Assembly (NCBI RefSeq): GCF_004365705.1
Contig: NZ_SOBN01000001.1
Location: 1,814,555-1,878,554, forward strand
Direction: 5' to 3'
DNA: 64,000 bases
Source: Streptomyces sp. 846.5
GTDB taxonomy: Bacteria > Actinomycetota > Actinomycetes > Streptomycetales > Streptomycetaceae
Shown: positions 33,321 to 42,340 of the stretch, piece after piece
Layout: every line of letters begins with the position of its first letter
Position numbering within the stretch: position 1 is the stretch's first letter
The notes under the pieces: generated by a model
Seen by the model: only the letters and a program-made list of their open reading frames with translations
Databases searched by the model: none
What the model was told of the DNA's origin: nothing
Made by a program: the position numbers and the translations under genes

Positions 33321-35465
33321 TCAGCTGACGTCGGAGGCGTCGAGCCGGTAGAGGCCCGAACTGGTGCTCGACGAGGTGCTGGTGGACGTGGTGCTGCTGC
33401 TGTCGTAGGCGGAGGCCTTCACCGCCGTGCCATGGGCCTTGACCCAGGCGGCGATCTCCGAGTTGGTGCCCTGGCCTCCGCTGGTGCTGATCACGATGTA
33501 GTGCAGCTTGCCCGCCGCCACCAGGGCCTTGAGCTTGGCCAGCGTCATCGCGTTGTCGCTGCCGCTCCAGCCGCCCATCGAGATGACCGGCTCACCGGAC
33601 TGCAGGATGATCGAGGAAGCGGTCTGGTCGGTGGCGACCGCCACCAGCCAGGTGGCGCCGTCCTGATGCGCCTTCAGGTAGCTGATCATCGCGGACGAGA
33701 CCTCAGTGCCGCCGCCCATCCCGCCGCCCCCGGTCGGGGCCGACGTCGACCCGCCGGCCGCGGCACTACCGCCCGATGCCGCACCGCTTGGCGCGGTGCC
33801 GCTGGGTGCGGTCCCGCTGGGCTTGGTGCCGCTGGGCATGGTGCCGGTCGGGGCGCTGCCGCCCATACGGGCTCCGCCTCCGCCCATTCCCCCGCCCATC
33901 CCGCCGGTGCTCGGCCCGGCGGTCGGGTTGGTGCCGTTGGTCTGGCTGGTGGCGGCGGAGACGCTGTACGCGGCCGGTCCGGCCAGCAGTGCGACGACCG
34001 CGGTCAGGGCGGCGACGCCCATCAGCCGCTGCCGCTTGGTGAACCGTCCGACCAGCAGGCCGATCACCGCGATCGCCGCACCGGCGACGACCGCCACCTC
34101 GGCGACCGTGTAGATCGTCCCGCTGCCGGAGGCCCGCCGCAGCAGCACGACCGCCCAGACCGCGCTGCCCGCGACCGCGGCCGGCAGGACCCAGCCCCAC
34201 CTGGCCGCCGAACGCTCGCGGAACGCCTGGTACATCGCCACGCCGCCGGCGCCGGCCAGGGCGGCGACACCGGGGGCCATCGCGGTGACGTAGTAGGGGT
34301 GGAAGGTGCCCTCGGCGAGGGAGAAGGTCAGGTAGTGCAGCAGGAACCAGCCGCCCCAGAGCAGCAGCGCCGCGCGCCGGGAGTCCGTGCGCGGAGCCCG
34401 TCCGCGCAGCAGCAGGCCGGAGACCAGGGCGATCGCGGCGAACGGGATCAGCCAGGAGATCTGGCCGCCCATGATGGAGTTGAACATCCGGTAGATGCTC
34501 GCGGTGCCACCGAAGCTGGCGCCGTTGCCCGCGCCGCCGGTACCGGCGCTCGCGCCGAAGATGCGGCCGAAGCCGTTGTACCCGATGACCAGGTCCCACA
34601 CCGTGTTGTCGGTCGAACCGCCGATGTAGGGGCGGGAGGACGCCGGGATCAGGTCGACGATCACCATCCACCAGGCGCTGCTCACGACCAGGGCGACGGT
34701 GGCGACGGCGAGATTGCGGATCCGCTTGCCCAGCGAGAGCTTGGCGGCGAAGAGGTAGACCACGAAGAAGGCCGGCAGCACCACGTACGCCTGCATCATC
34801 TTGGTGTTGAAGGCGAAGCCGATCGCGACCGCCGACCAGACCAGCGGGGCGAGCCTGCCGCCGCGGACGGCCTTGAGCAGCCCGGCGGCGCCCAGCAGCA
34901 TCAGCAGGACCAGCACCGGGTCCGGGTTGGTGTCCCGGGTGATGGCGACGGTGATCGGGGTGAGCGTCAGCACCAGCGCGGCGATGGTCGCGGCGACATG
35001 GCCGAAGTCCTTGCGGACCATGCGGTAGAGCAGGGCCACCGAGCCCACGCCCGCCGCGACCATCGGCAGTGCCAGCTGCCAGTCGCCGTAGCCGAAGATC
35101 CGGGCGGAGATGCCCATCACCCAGAGGGCGCCCGGCGGCTTGTCGACGGTGATGAAGCTCCCGGAGTCCAGGGCGCCGAAGAAGAACGCCTTCCAGCTCT
35201 TGGTGCCGCTGTAGACAGCGGCGTTGTAGAACGAGTTGCCGGTGAGGCTGGACAGGTTCCAGGCGTACAGCCCGGTGGCCAGGACCAGGATCGCCCACAG
35301 CGCGGGGCGGGCCCAGCGCGGGTCCTCCGGGCGGCCGAGGAACAGTCGGCGGCCCCGCGCCGCGAGCCCGCCGCCGTGCTCGGGGGCCGGAGCACGGTGG
35401 GAGGAGGGTCCGCCGCCCTGGGCGGGCGCGGCAGGTCGGAACGTCTGGGTGCTCATATCGCTCAT
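33321..35465 (-). CDS. Polytopic GT39-type glycosyltransferase (dolichyl-mannosyltransferase-like)
   Basis: The protein has 714 residues; starts at ATG 35465 or 35456 are equally good. A Gly/Pro-rich cytoplasmic tail (1-45) precedes ten to twelve membrane helices from residue 53. The first large outside loop has YNAAVYSGTKSWKAFFFGALD and SFITVDKPPGALWVMG, the DKPP motif of the ArnT/PMT-like family that uses lipid-linked sugars. TRDTNPDPVLVLLMLLGAAG and FNTKMMQAY are also typical. Residues about 500-585 are low complexity, with GMGGGMGGG and PSGT repeats, followed by an outside C-terminal domain (about 590-700). It probably moves mannose or another sugar from polyprenyl phosphate to a cell-surface acceptor. 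Confidence 0.85.
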   Translation of the reverse strand: MSDMSTQTFRPAAPAQGGGPSSHRAPAPEHGGGLAARGRRLFLGRPEDPRWARPALWAILVLATGLYAWNLSSLTGNSFYNAAVYSGTKSWKAFFFGALDSGSFITVDKPPGALWVMGISARIFGYGDWQLALPMVAAGVGSVALLYRMVRKDFGHVAATIAALVLTLTPITVAITRDTNPDPVLVLLMLLGAAGLLKAVRGGRLAPLVWSAVAIGFAFNTKMMQAYVVLPAFFVVYLFAAKLSLGKRIRNLAVATVALVVSSAWWMVIVDLIPASSRPYIGGSTDNTVWDLVIGYNGFGRIFGASAGTGGAGNGASFGGTASIYRMFNSIMGGQISWLIPFAAIALVSGLLLRGRAPRTDSRRAALLLWGGWFLLHYLTFSLAEGTFHPYYVTAMAPGVAALAGAGGVAMYQAFRERSAARWGWVLPAAVAGSAVWAVVLLRRASGSGTIYTVAEVAVVAGAAIAVIGLLVGRFTKRQRLMGVAALTAVVALLAGPAAYSVSAATSQTNGTNPTAGPSTGGMGGGMGGGGARMGGSAPTGTMPSGTKPSGTAPSGTAPSGAASGGSAAAGGSTSAPTGGGGMGGGTEVSSAMISYLKAHQDGATWLVAVATDQTASSIILQSGEPVISMGGWSGSDNAMTLAKLKALVAAGKLHYIVISTSGGQGTNSEIAAWVKAHGTAVKASAYDSSSTTSTSTSSSTSSGLYRLDASDVS
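33722..33925. repeat. Low-complexity coding repeats inside the GT39-like gene
   Basis: Reiterated 12-15-base units encode PSGT/APSG and GMGG repeats in the outside linker of the glycosyltransferase. Length variation between strains is likely. Confidence 0.6.
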
Positions 35466-35683
35466 GGCAGCGACTCTGGCGACGGACTTTGGGCCAACCG
35501 TGAGGCTGGTCTAGAGCCGGGATGAGAAGCGAACTCACAGCTTTCCGACAGGATCGGACTCCGGTCGGCCCAGCAAGCGCACGCAGATGTGCAGCGCCCC
35601 CGGCCGCTTCGCCACGACTGCGGTGGTCAGAAGCTCGGCACGGGGACGCTGCGCACGGGAGATTCGGGGTGCGAAGGACAGAA
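35466..35683. other. Intergenic region without recognisable gene
   Basis: 218 bases between two leftward genes. It must contain the promoter of the GT39-like gene; no clear promoter elements, hairpin or small gene were found. Confidence 0.4.
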
Positions 35684-37729
35684 CTAGCGGAAGTCCTCCA
35701 GCTGGTTGCTGAAGAATCCCTGAGCCCGGGTAAGGCCCCGCGCCACGGTGGTCTCCGCCGTCGCGGTCGGGCGGACGCCCCGCTTCAGGCTGCCCGCGCC
35801 GCCGACCAGCGGCAGGGAGAGCGAGGAGTGGGCCAGGTCGACGGTGACGGTCGGGGTGGTGGAGGCCGGGTTGAGCAGCCCGTTGTCGGTGCCGGCCACG
35901 ATCAGCGCCAACCGGTGCCCGGCGGGGACCACATGGTCGGTGCCGGCCAGGTTGAATGTGATCGAGTAGGACTTGCCGGGAGTGATGGTGGAGGTGCTGT
36001 TCAGGCTCGCGTAGTGGCCCAGGTCTGCCCAGCCGCGGCTGAAGATCGTGTAGCCGACCTGCGAGGTGTCGGCCGCCGTGTCCAGGAAGCAGGCGCTGTC
36101 GCCGGCGGTGCTGTCACCCCAGCAGGAGCGGGTGGTCAGCGTGGTGATGCCCTCGCCCGCGCCCTCGTAGTTGCGGATGGAGGCAGGGCCGAGGTCGACC
36201 AGCACGGCGCTCAGACGCGCGCTCCTGGTGGACGACTTCACGCTCAGCGTGATCGAGCCCTGGCCCGACATCCGCAGGTCGCTGCCCAGCACCCCGGTGC
36301 TGAACACGGTCTTCTCCGAGGTGGTGCTGCCCGCCTCGGACGCCCAGGTATCCTCGCCGACGCTGGGATCGTCGGTGAAGCTCGCGGTGCCGCTGCCGGC
36401 CGCCGTGGTGAGCGCGCCGGGCTTCAGGTGCAGCGTGCTGGTGACCGTGCCCGGGGCGGGCCAGGTCGCTGAGGTGGTCCACTGGTCGGGGGTCCGCTCG
36501 ATGTCCGCGACCGGGGCGGACTGGATGCCGTTGTCGACGCCCAGCAGGTAGTGGTCGAACCAGCTGTGCAGGGTGTCCACCCAGGCGCTGCGCCGGAAGT
36601 CGAAGGGGTCGACATGGCCGGTCTGGGACAGCCAGATCTTGCGGTCCACGCCGGTCTGCGCGAGCGCCGTCCACCACTGGGAGAAGTTGATGTCGCGGAC
36701 GTTGAGGTCCTGCATGCCGTGCACCACGAAGACGCTCGCGTGGACGTTGGCGGCCGAGGCGACGTAGTCGCGCTGCTGCCAGAGGGCGGACCAGTTGCCG
36801 TTGGACGGCGATCCGGCAGCCAACTGCGTCTGAACCGCGCCGCAGTTCGACGCGGCGGTCGAGCTCTCCACATAGGACGCCAGGTCGGCCGGCGTGCCGT
36901 CGTAGAGGGGCGCGCCGTCGGAGCGGTAGTAGTCGTACCAGGAGCTGATCGCGGAGATCGGCACGATGGTCTTCAGGCCCTGGACGCCGGTCGCCGCCAC
37001 GCCGTTGGCGATCGTGCCGTCCCAGGACTTGCCGATCATGCCGACGGAGCCGTTGGTCCAGCTCGGCGTGACGCTGCTGCCGCCGGTGCGGGCGCTGTAA
37101 CCGGTGGCGCGGCCGTTCAGCCAGTCGACCACGGCCTTGGCCGAGGTGACGTCGGACGGCCCGCCGACGTCGACACACCCGTCCGAGCGGTTGGTGCCGG
37201 CCAGGTCGACCAGCACCACCGCGTAGCCGCGGGAGACGAAGTAGTTGTCGTAGAAGAGCGGGAACTGGACCGGCTTCCCCTGCGCGTCATGGGTCTTGAG
37301 CTGGCTCTCATTGCCCCGCCCGCAGCAGGAGTAGTACGGGCTTGCGTCCATGATGACCGGGATCTTCAGCCCGGCCGCCGCAGGTTCACTCGGCCGGATG
37401 ATGTCCGCGGCCACCCGGTCGGTACGGCCGTCGCCGTCCCCGTCCAGCCCGGTGTCGACCCAGACGGTCTCCCGGACGGCGTTGGCATAGGAGTAGAGGG
37501 GCTGACTGACACCGTGCCGGACCGTGCCCGGATGAGCGGTGGAAGCGGCGGCGGCAGTGGTGGTCACGGGGGCGGCGGAACTCGCTCGGGCGGTTGGTGA
37601 GCCGAGCACCGCCACGGTGAGCGTGACCAGGATCGTGGTGACGACGGCGGTCGCGCGGGATCTACGTGTAATCACAAGCGTCGAAGGTAGTTCGTGGGGA
37701 GCCCCGTCAGAAGAGTTTTGACGAGACAT
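35684..37729 (-). CDS. Secreted Xaa-Pro dipeptidyl-peptidase (S15 family)
   Basis: The start chosen is ATG 37729 (681 aa). GTG 37675 would give a tighter signal peptide (MITRRSRATAVV). The Sec signal ends near residue 50. The S15 alpha/beta-hydrolase domain shows DASPYYSCCGRGNES, VLVDLAGTNRSDGCVDVGG, the nucleophile in GMIGKSWDGTIANGVA (Ser), Asp in VVHGMQDLNV and His in LSQTGHVDPF. The C-terminal PepX_C jelly roll starts at about residue 430. It releases X-Pro dipeptides outside the cell. No Shine-Dalgarno is visible and a TAAAAT (37738-37743) sits just upstream, so a leaderless transcript starting at the ATG is plausible. Confidence 0.88.
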   Translation of the reverse strand: MSRQNSSDGAPHELPSTLVITRRSRATAVVTTILVTLTVAVLGSPTARASSAAPVTTTAAAASTAHPGTVRHGVSQPLYSYANAVRETVWVDTGLDGDGDGRTDRVAADIIRPSEPAAAGLKIPVIMDASPYYSCCGRGNESQLKTHDAQGKPVQFPLFYDNYFVSRGYAVVLVDLAGTNRSDGCVDVGGPSDVTSAKAVVDWLNGRATGYSARTGGSSVTPSWTNGSVGMIGKSWDGTIANGVAATGVQGLKTIVPISAISSWYDYYRSDGAPLYDGTPADLASYVESSTAASNCGAVQTQLAAGSPSNGNWSALWQQRDYVASAANVHASVFVVHGMQDLNVRDINFSQWWTALAQTGVDRKIWLSQTGHVDPFDFRRSAWVDTLHSWFDHYLLGVDNGIQSAPVADIERTPDQWTTSATWPAPGTVTSTLHLKPGALTTAAGSGTASFTDDPSVGEDTWASEAGSTTSEKTVFSTGVLGSDLRMSGQGSITLSVKSSTRSARLSAVLVDLGPASIRNYEGAGEGITTLTTRSCWGDSTAGDSACFLDTAADTSQVGYTIFSRGWADLGHYASLNSTSTITPGKSYSITFNLAGTDHVVPAGHRLALIVAGTDNGLLNPASTTPTVTVDLAHSSLSLPLVGGAGSLKRGVRPTATAETTVARGLTRAQGFFSNQLEDFR

Positions 37730-37779
37730 CAACAATGATTTTACAGCGAACGGCCCATTCCCCAGGAGCGAGCGCGGAG

Positions 37780-37995
37780 TCAGATGCGGGGCCAGTCCTG
37801 GCCGGCTGTCACCTCGCCTGCGATGCGCCGCCACTGGTCCGCCCCGCCAGGCAGGGGCCAGGCCCAGGTCGGCTGTTCCGCGGTGTCCAGGTCGTGGAGG
37901 AGGCGGACAAGACGTGGGCCGGCGGTGGCAGCGCCGTCCGGGACGGCGGGGCCGTGGACGGCGCGCAGTTCGGCGAGGCGTGCCAGTTCGTCCTC
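37780..37995 (-). pseudogene. Remnant of a gene 3-prime end (minus strand)
   Basis: Strong GC3 coding bias on the minus strand from about 37995 to a TGA at 37780 encodes a plausible C-terminus (YEDELARLAELRAVHG, then LHDLDTAEQPTWAWPLPG and QDWPRI). Upstream of about 38000 the frame loses coding character, because it enters the opposite remnant. No start with a ribosome site is visible. The parent family is not recognised. Confidence 0.45.
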
Positions 37996-37999
37996 GTAG

Positions 38000-38220
38000 A
38001 GGCCCGTACGGCCGCACGGGTCGGCGCCGTTCCCCTGCGCCGCTGCATGACACTGTGCACTCTGGCGCTCGCCCTCCACCGGGCCCAACGTCCCGACGCG
38101 GCCCACAAGGCTCTCGCACGCGCACGGAAGCTGGCCCCGGAGGTGGCCCGGGTGGGCTTCGTCGGGCGCGTCCTGGAACTCGGCCGCGAAGCGACGCGTC
38201 AGGAAACCGCCACGAGTTGA
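38000..38220 (+). pseudogene. Remnant of a TPR-like regulator tail (plus strand)
   Basis: GC3 bias switches to the plus strand from about 38000 to the TGA at 38220. The encoded tail (CMTLCTLALALHRAQRPDAA, then HKALARARKLAPEVARVGFV) is helical and TPR-like, as in the C-terminus of actinobacterial helix-turn-helix proteins. It has no N-terminal part. It meets the minus-strand remnant head to head, which suggests a deletion or old insertion joined two broken genes. Confidence 0.4.
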
Positions 38221-38240
38221 CCGCCGCGGGCCGGCTGTGA

Positions 38241-38627
38241 CTACTGGCTGTAGGTCCAGGTAGGGCGCACGGCGACGGCTACGCGGTCGGCTGCGTCCCT
38301 GGGGGTCACCGGGGTGCCGTCGTAGCGCTCGGACAGGCGCTGGTAGAGCTTGGCCTCGGGGTCGGGGTCGATGTGGTCGACGACGCCGCGGATCTCGACG
38401 TAGCCGTACTTCTCCTCGGGGTCGAAGATCGCGATCGAGACCCTTGGCTCATGGGCGAAGTTCTTGTACTTCTGCCGGACGTTGGTGTGGGTGAACCAGA
38501 TGAACTCGCCGTCCCAGACGAACCACATCGGGTTCACCTGCGGAGCGCCGTCCGGGCGGACCGTTCCCAGGGTCACCAGGACCGGACGCTCCAACAGCCT
38601 GCGGACGCCCTCGGGGATCTCCACCAT
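38241..38627 (-). CDS. PPOX-class F420/flavin-dependent oxidoreductase
   Basis: ATG 38627, with GGGAG eight bases before it, gives 128 residues; ATG 38642 is an alternative. It is a single split-barrel domain: VTLGTVRPDGAPQVNPMWFV, FIWFTHTNVRQKYKNFAHEP and VSIAIFDPEEKYGYVEIRG. These are typical of the small actinobacterial PPOX-class F420-dependent enzymes. Members reduce diverse substrates with F420H2 or bind biliverdin or FMN. The Lys/Arg-rich loop after the second strand is consistent with cofactor phosphate binding. Single gene; substrate unknown. Confidence 0.88.
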   Translation of the reverse strand: MVEIPEGVRRLLERPVLVTLGTVRPDGAPQVNPMWFVWDGEFIWFTHTNVRQKYKNFAHEPRVSIAIFDPEEKYGYVEIRGVVDHIDPDPEAKLYQRLSERYDGTPVTPRDAADRVAVAVRPTWTYSQ

Positions 38628-38678
38628 CGATGTCACTCCCATACTCAGCTCTGGAAACGGTAGGTGCGGTTGCGCTGT

Positions 38679-39497
38679 TCATGCCCGCGGGGGCGGTTGG
38701 CGTCGTGCGTTGAGCCATTCGGCCGGGTTCCATGCGACGGGCATCGCTCCGACGGGCTCAAAGGTGATGCCCGGGTCGTCGCTGTGGACCAGGCAGAGTA
38801 CGCGGATGCCGAACACCGCCGCGTTCCGGCTGCGGTCGGCCAGGATGTCGAGGACGATCTGGGCTTCGCGGGGGCAGGCACGGGCGAAGTGGTCGTAGTG
38901 GGTGAAGCCGAGGACGAAGCCGGTGCTGTCCGCCGGGATGCCGTATTCACCGTCGACGACGTCGCGCAGGCAGTCGTTGAGCGCGTCGAGGTTGCGACCG
39001 TAGTAGTCCGGGAAGTCCAGGGCCGTGGCGATGGACTGGTGCATTGCGGCCGGGGTCGTCCAGTTGGAGGCGTCCACTTCCACGACCGCGAAGTGCTGCT
39101 CGCGAAGTCGCCCGGCCGTCCGGTCGAAGAGCTCTCGGCGCCAGTAGAGCGTGACGAAGGTGTTGGCCGCCAGTTCCCGGTAGAGGCGCTGGGGGGACAT
39201 TCCCTCGGTGAGCTTGGCCCTGACCTGGTGGTTGTGTTCCGCGTGGTCGATGACCTCGCCGGTCACCCGTTCCCCGATCGCCGGCAGGACCGCGTCCTTG
39301 GGCATCGTGGTGATCTCCACCAGGCCGATGGCGTCGGGGTGCCCGTCGATACGGAGGAAGACCCCGAAGGGCTGTCGGCCGATGACTTCGCCGGTGATCG
39401 CGGCGCCGACGGGCAGCTCTCGGCGCGTTGCCGACCAGGCCGCTCGGACCCGAGTCGCGCGTGCGGCGTCGCCTTCGGGCCACGAGAACTCGCTCAT
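38679..39497 (-). CDS. S1-like domain fused to barstar-like domain
   Basis: Start ATG 39497 (MSEFSWPEGDAARATRVR) gives 272 residues; ATG 39509 is possible. Residues about 30-105 form an S1/OB-like fold (AITGEVIGRQPFGVFLRIDG, then GERVTGEVIDHAEHNHQVRA). Residues about 120-205 match barstar, the barnase inhibitor: FAVVEVDASNWTTPAAMHQS, then ALDFPDYYGRNLDALNDCL. The rest is a short barstar-associated C-terminal part with LVHSDDPGITFEPVG. Barstar-like proteins neutralise toxic RNases and are often orphan immunity genes. No barnase-like toxin gene is adjacent. The fused S1-like domain could contact RNA or the toxin. It is the last gene before the lanthipeptide region and divergent from it. Confidence 0.8.
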   Translation of the reverse strand: MSEFSWPEGDAARATRVRAAWSATRRELPVGAAITGEVIGRQPFGVFLRIDGHPDAIGLVEITTMPKDAVLPAIGERVTGEVIDHAEHNHQVRAKLTEGMSPQRLYRELAANTFVTLYWRRELFDRTAGRLREQHFAVVEVDASNWTTPAAMHQSIATALDFPDYYGRNLDALNDCLRDVVDGEYGIPADSTGFVLGFTHYDHFARACPREAQIVLDILADRSRNAAVFGIRVLCLVHSDDPGITFEPVGAMPVAWNPAEWLNARRQPPPRA

Positions 39498-39571
39498 GTC
39501 TCCGATCATGGCATGGAGCGGTGAACGTTTGCGCAACTCCCCGCGCCGGGTTCGGGACCGGGACTGCCGAC

Positions 39572-39624
39572 ATACCCGTCGCATACCAGCCGTGGGCGAA
39601 CTCTGAACCGGGGGTTCCTACCGT
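39572..39624 (+). promoter_or_regulatory. SARP-type operator and -10 element of lanKC
   Basis: The heptamers ATACCCG (39572-39578) and ATACCAG (39583-39589) are 11 bases apart. GAACCGG (39605-39611) lies exactly two further turns on, with one position skipped. TACCGT (39619-39624) follows after seven bases as the -10. This is the same register as the peptide promoters near 60 kb, except for the missing repeat. Confidence 0.7.
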
Positions 39625-39706
39625 TGACCGCGGTGGGTGTGGGGGACCAGCCCGGTCCGAATGACTTCCGGCCACGGTCGACCTGCCCACGATGAGGAGG
39701 GATCTC

Positions 39707-42340
39707 GTGCTCGACGCCCTCGCCGAGTCGCTCGCGAACGAGGAGTACTACGCTCCGCTCGCGACGATGGCCGATCCGGGCCCGCGCTTCTCCCCCAGCC
39801 GGTCGGCACCCGGCTGGCTCCGGGTGGAGCAGTCCATCTGGACGGTGTGGAGCGAGCCGCGCTCCCAACATCCCGAACAGGGCTGGAAGATCCATGTGTC
39901 GGCGCGGCTCGACCGTGCCCAGCAGGTGCTGGACCGGGTGGCGGAGGTCTGCTTCGCGCAGGGGGTGCCCTTCAAGCACGTCTCCGCCCGGACCTTCTTC
40001 CTGGTGCTGCACCACAAGCACGCCCACCGGGCCCAGTCGGGCAAGTTCTGCGCGATCTACCCGCCGGACACCGCGACCGCGCGGCGGCTGCTAGGTCTGC
40101 TGTCCGAGGCACTGCGTGACGAGGACGGGCCCTACATCCTCTCGGACCGCCGCTTCGGCGACTCCAGGACCGTCCACTACCGCTACGGGGCGTTCGGCGC
40201 CCGGAGCAGGCTGCTGCCCGACGGCACCCGGCAGGGGCTGGTCCGCGACGGCTCAGGGCGCGATGTCGCGGACGAGCGGCGGCCGTACTTCGTCCTGCCC
40301 GCCGGGATCACCGATCCCTTCGTCACGGAGGAACCCGCACCGCACTCCGGCGCGATCCTGATCCGCGACTACCAGGTCGTCTCGGCGCTGCAGCCGAGCA
40401 ACGCCGGTGGGACGTACCAGGCGCGGGACACCCGCACCGGACGCCGCGTCTTCATCAAGGAGGCACGCGCCCACAACGGCCTCACCTGGGACGGCGCCAG
40501 TGCGCAGCAGCGGCTGCGGCACGAGTACGACGTCCTGACCGCCGTGCACGCGGCGGCTCCCGGTGTGTGCCCGGAGCCGCTGGAGTACTTCACGGAGTGG
40601 GAACACGACTTCCTCGTCACCGAGTTCGTCGAGGGGGATCCGCTGCGGACCTGGCTGACGCGTACGTCCCCGCTGATGAGGAGCGGGCGAGCGGCCGCGG
40701 ACCATCCGGCGTTCTTTGAACTCTGCCGGGGCGTGCTGAGCGACCTGGACCGGTCCCTGGACCAACTCCACGCCCTGGGTTACCGGTTCGGGGACATCAA
40801 CCTCGGCAACGTCATCGTCACGCCGTCGGGTGACGCCAGGCTCGTCGACTTCGAGGCCGCCACCGCGCTGGACGGCCCCCCGGCGACGATGGGCACCACG
40901 GGCTTCGCGCCGCCCGCCGCTCTGCTGCGCGACAGCGACGACCCGCTGCTGACGGACCGTTACGGCATGGCCGCGCTCGCCCTCGCCTTCCTCGCGCCCC
41001 TCCACGAGGTCGCCGAACGGTCCCCGGCCGCGCTCACGTTGCTGCGCCACGACCTTTCGACCGCCGCCGCGCCGCCACCGGACGACCTGTGGACCCGGGC
41101 GACCGCCTTCCACCGGGCCGACGGGACTCCCTCCCCCGCCGAGGTGGACGCCGATCCACTGGGCTGCCTGGGACGGTTCGCCGGCCAGGTTGCGGAGGGC
41201 CTGCTGGCGACGGCCGACGCCGGCCGGCCGGACTGGGTCTTCCCGCCGCCACCGGAGGCGTTCGCCACCAACACCGTGTGTGTGGCCTACGGCACCGCCG
41301 GTGTGGTGCACGCCCTGCACCGGGCCGGAGTGCCGGTACCGGACGAGATCGAGAAGCGGCTGCGCCACGACGCACTGGCCCGCCGCGAGGAACTGCCTCC
41401 CGGCCTGAACACGGGCACCGCGGGGATCGCCCGGGTCCTGGCCGCGCTCGGCCATCCGGACGAGGCGGTCGACCTCGCCGGGCACGCCGACGGCCACCCC
41501 CTCACCGCGTCCTGCACCACCCTGGCCGGCGGCCGGGCCGGGGTCGGCCTGACCTGGCTGGCCCTGCACCGGCTGACCCGCGACAGCCGCCACCTGGAGC
41601 GGGCCGCCGCCGCGGGCGACGCCATTCTCGGCACCGCCGACCTGGTGCCCACCCTCGGCGCCGACGACGCCCGCGGACTGTTCCACGGCCGCTCCGGACT
41701 GGCCCTGTTCCTGCACCACTTGGGCGCCGAGACCGGCGACGACCGCTACCGCGCGGCCGGAGTGCGGCTGCTGCACCAGGAGTTGGACCGGGCGATCGCC
41801 ATGGACGACGGCACCCTGTCCTTCGCGGACAACGCCGTGATCAGGCGCGCCATGCCCTATCTGGCCATCGGCGCGGCGGGCGTGGGGACGGCGCTGACCC
41901 GGTACGCCGCCACCGGCGAGGACGAACGCATCGCCGCGGCACTGCCGTTGGTGGCGGCAGGCACCTCCGTGACGACCTGGACCAAGGAGGCGGGCCTGTT
42001 CGGCGGGCTGGCCGGACTGACCTGGTTCCTCGCCGACCACGCCGACCATGCCGGCCTCGCGGACCACGCCGAGCCCGGCGGCGGCAGCCCCGCCCGCGAG
42101 GCCGCCGTACGGTCCGCCATCGGCCTGCTCAAGTACGCCGTCCCGCACACCCGCGGCGTCCGCTTCCTCGGCTCGCATGCGCACCGCTTCAGCGCCGATC
42201 TGTGCAGCGGTGCAGCCGGAGTGCTGGTGGCCCTGGGCCGTGTCCTGCACGGCCCCGGGGACGAGATGTTCACCCTGGACCCCGCCGCCGGAACCCCCGT
42301 GTGCGGACGAACCACAACCGAGAAGGAGAAGCACCCATGA
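39707..42340 (+). CDS. lanKC: Class III lanthipeptide synthetase LanKC
   Basis: GTG 39707 is six bases after AGGAGGG; an in-frame ATG at 39692 would place that motif inside the gene. The protein has 877 residues in three domains. The first is an N-terminal phospho-Ser/Thr lyase (about 1-200; GWKIHVSARLDRAQQVLDRV, KHVSARTFFLVLHHKHAHRA). The second is a Ser/Thr-kinase-like domain (about 215-470; RRVFIKEAR lysine, RFGDINLGNVIV catalytic loop, VDFEAA metal site). The third is a LanC-like cyclase (about 500-870; GTAGIARVLAAL, GLFHGRSGLALFL, ADLCSGAAGVLVAL) without the usual CHG zinc ligands, as in class III. It phosphorylates, eliminates and cyclises Ser/Thr and Cys of the precursor whose gene overlaps its stop. 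A SARP-like operator stands upstream. Confidence 0.95.
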   Translation: MLDALAESLANEEYYAPLATMADPGPRFSPSRSAPGWLRVEQSIWTVWSEPRSQHPEQGWKIHVSARLDRAQQVLDRVAEVCFAQGVPFKHVSARTFFLVLHHKHAHRAQSGKFCAIYPPDTATARRLLGLLSEALRDEDGPYILSDRRFGDSRTVHYRYGAFGARSRLLPDGTRQGLVRDGSGRDVADERRPYFVLPAGITDPFVTEEPAPHSGAILIRDYQVVSALQPSNAGGTYQARDTRTGRRVFIKEARAHNGLTWDGASAQQRLRHEYDVLTAVHAAAPGVCPEPLEYFTEWEHDFLVTEFVEGDPLRTWLTRTSPLMRSGRAAADHPAFFELCRGVLSDLDRSLDQLHALGYRFGDINLGNVIVTPSGDARLVDFEAATALDGPPATMGTTGFAPPAALLRDSDDPLLTDRYGMAALALAFLAPLHEVAERSPAALTLLRHDLSTAAAPPPDDLWTRATAFHRADGTPSPAEVDADPLGCLGRFAGQVAEGLLATADAGRPDWVFPPPPEAFATNTVCVAYGTAGVVHALHRAGVPVPDEIEKRLRHDALARREELPPGLNTGTAGIARVLAALGHPDEAVDLAGHADGHPLTASCTTLAGGRAGVGLTWLALHRLTRDSRHLERAAAAGDAILGTADLVPTLGADDARGLFHGRSGLALFLHHLGAETGDDRYRAAGVRLLHQELDRAIAMDDGTLSFADNAVIRRAMPYLAIGAAGVGTALTRYAATGEDERIAAALPLVAAGTSVTTWTKEAGLFGGLAGLTWFLADHADHAGLADHAEPGGGSPAREAAVRSAIGLLKYAVPHTRGVRFLGSHAHRFSADLCSGAAGVLVALGRVLHGPGDEMFTLDPAAGTPVCGRTTTEKEKHP

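Noticed and set aside
33009-35525. Very long plus-strand open frame opposite the GT39-like gene
   Set aside because: Composition is Gly/Asp/Gln/Arg-rich shadow sequence with no domain. The minus strand encodes a clear polytopic enzyme with GC3 bias.
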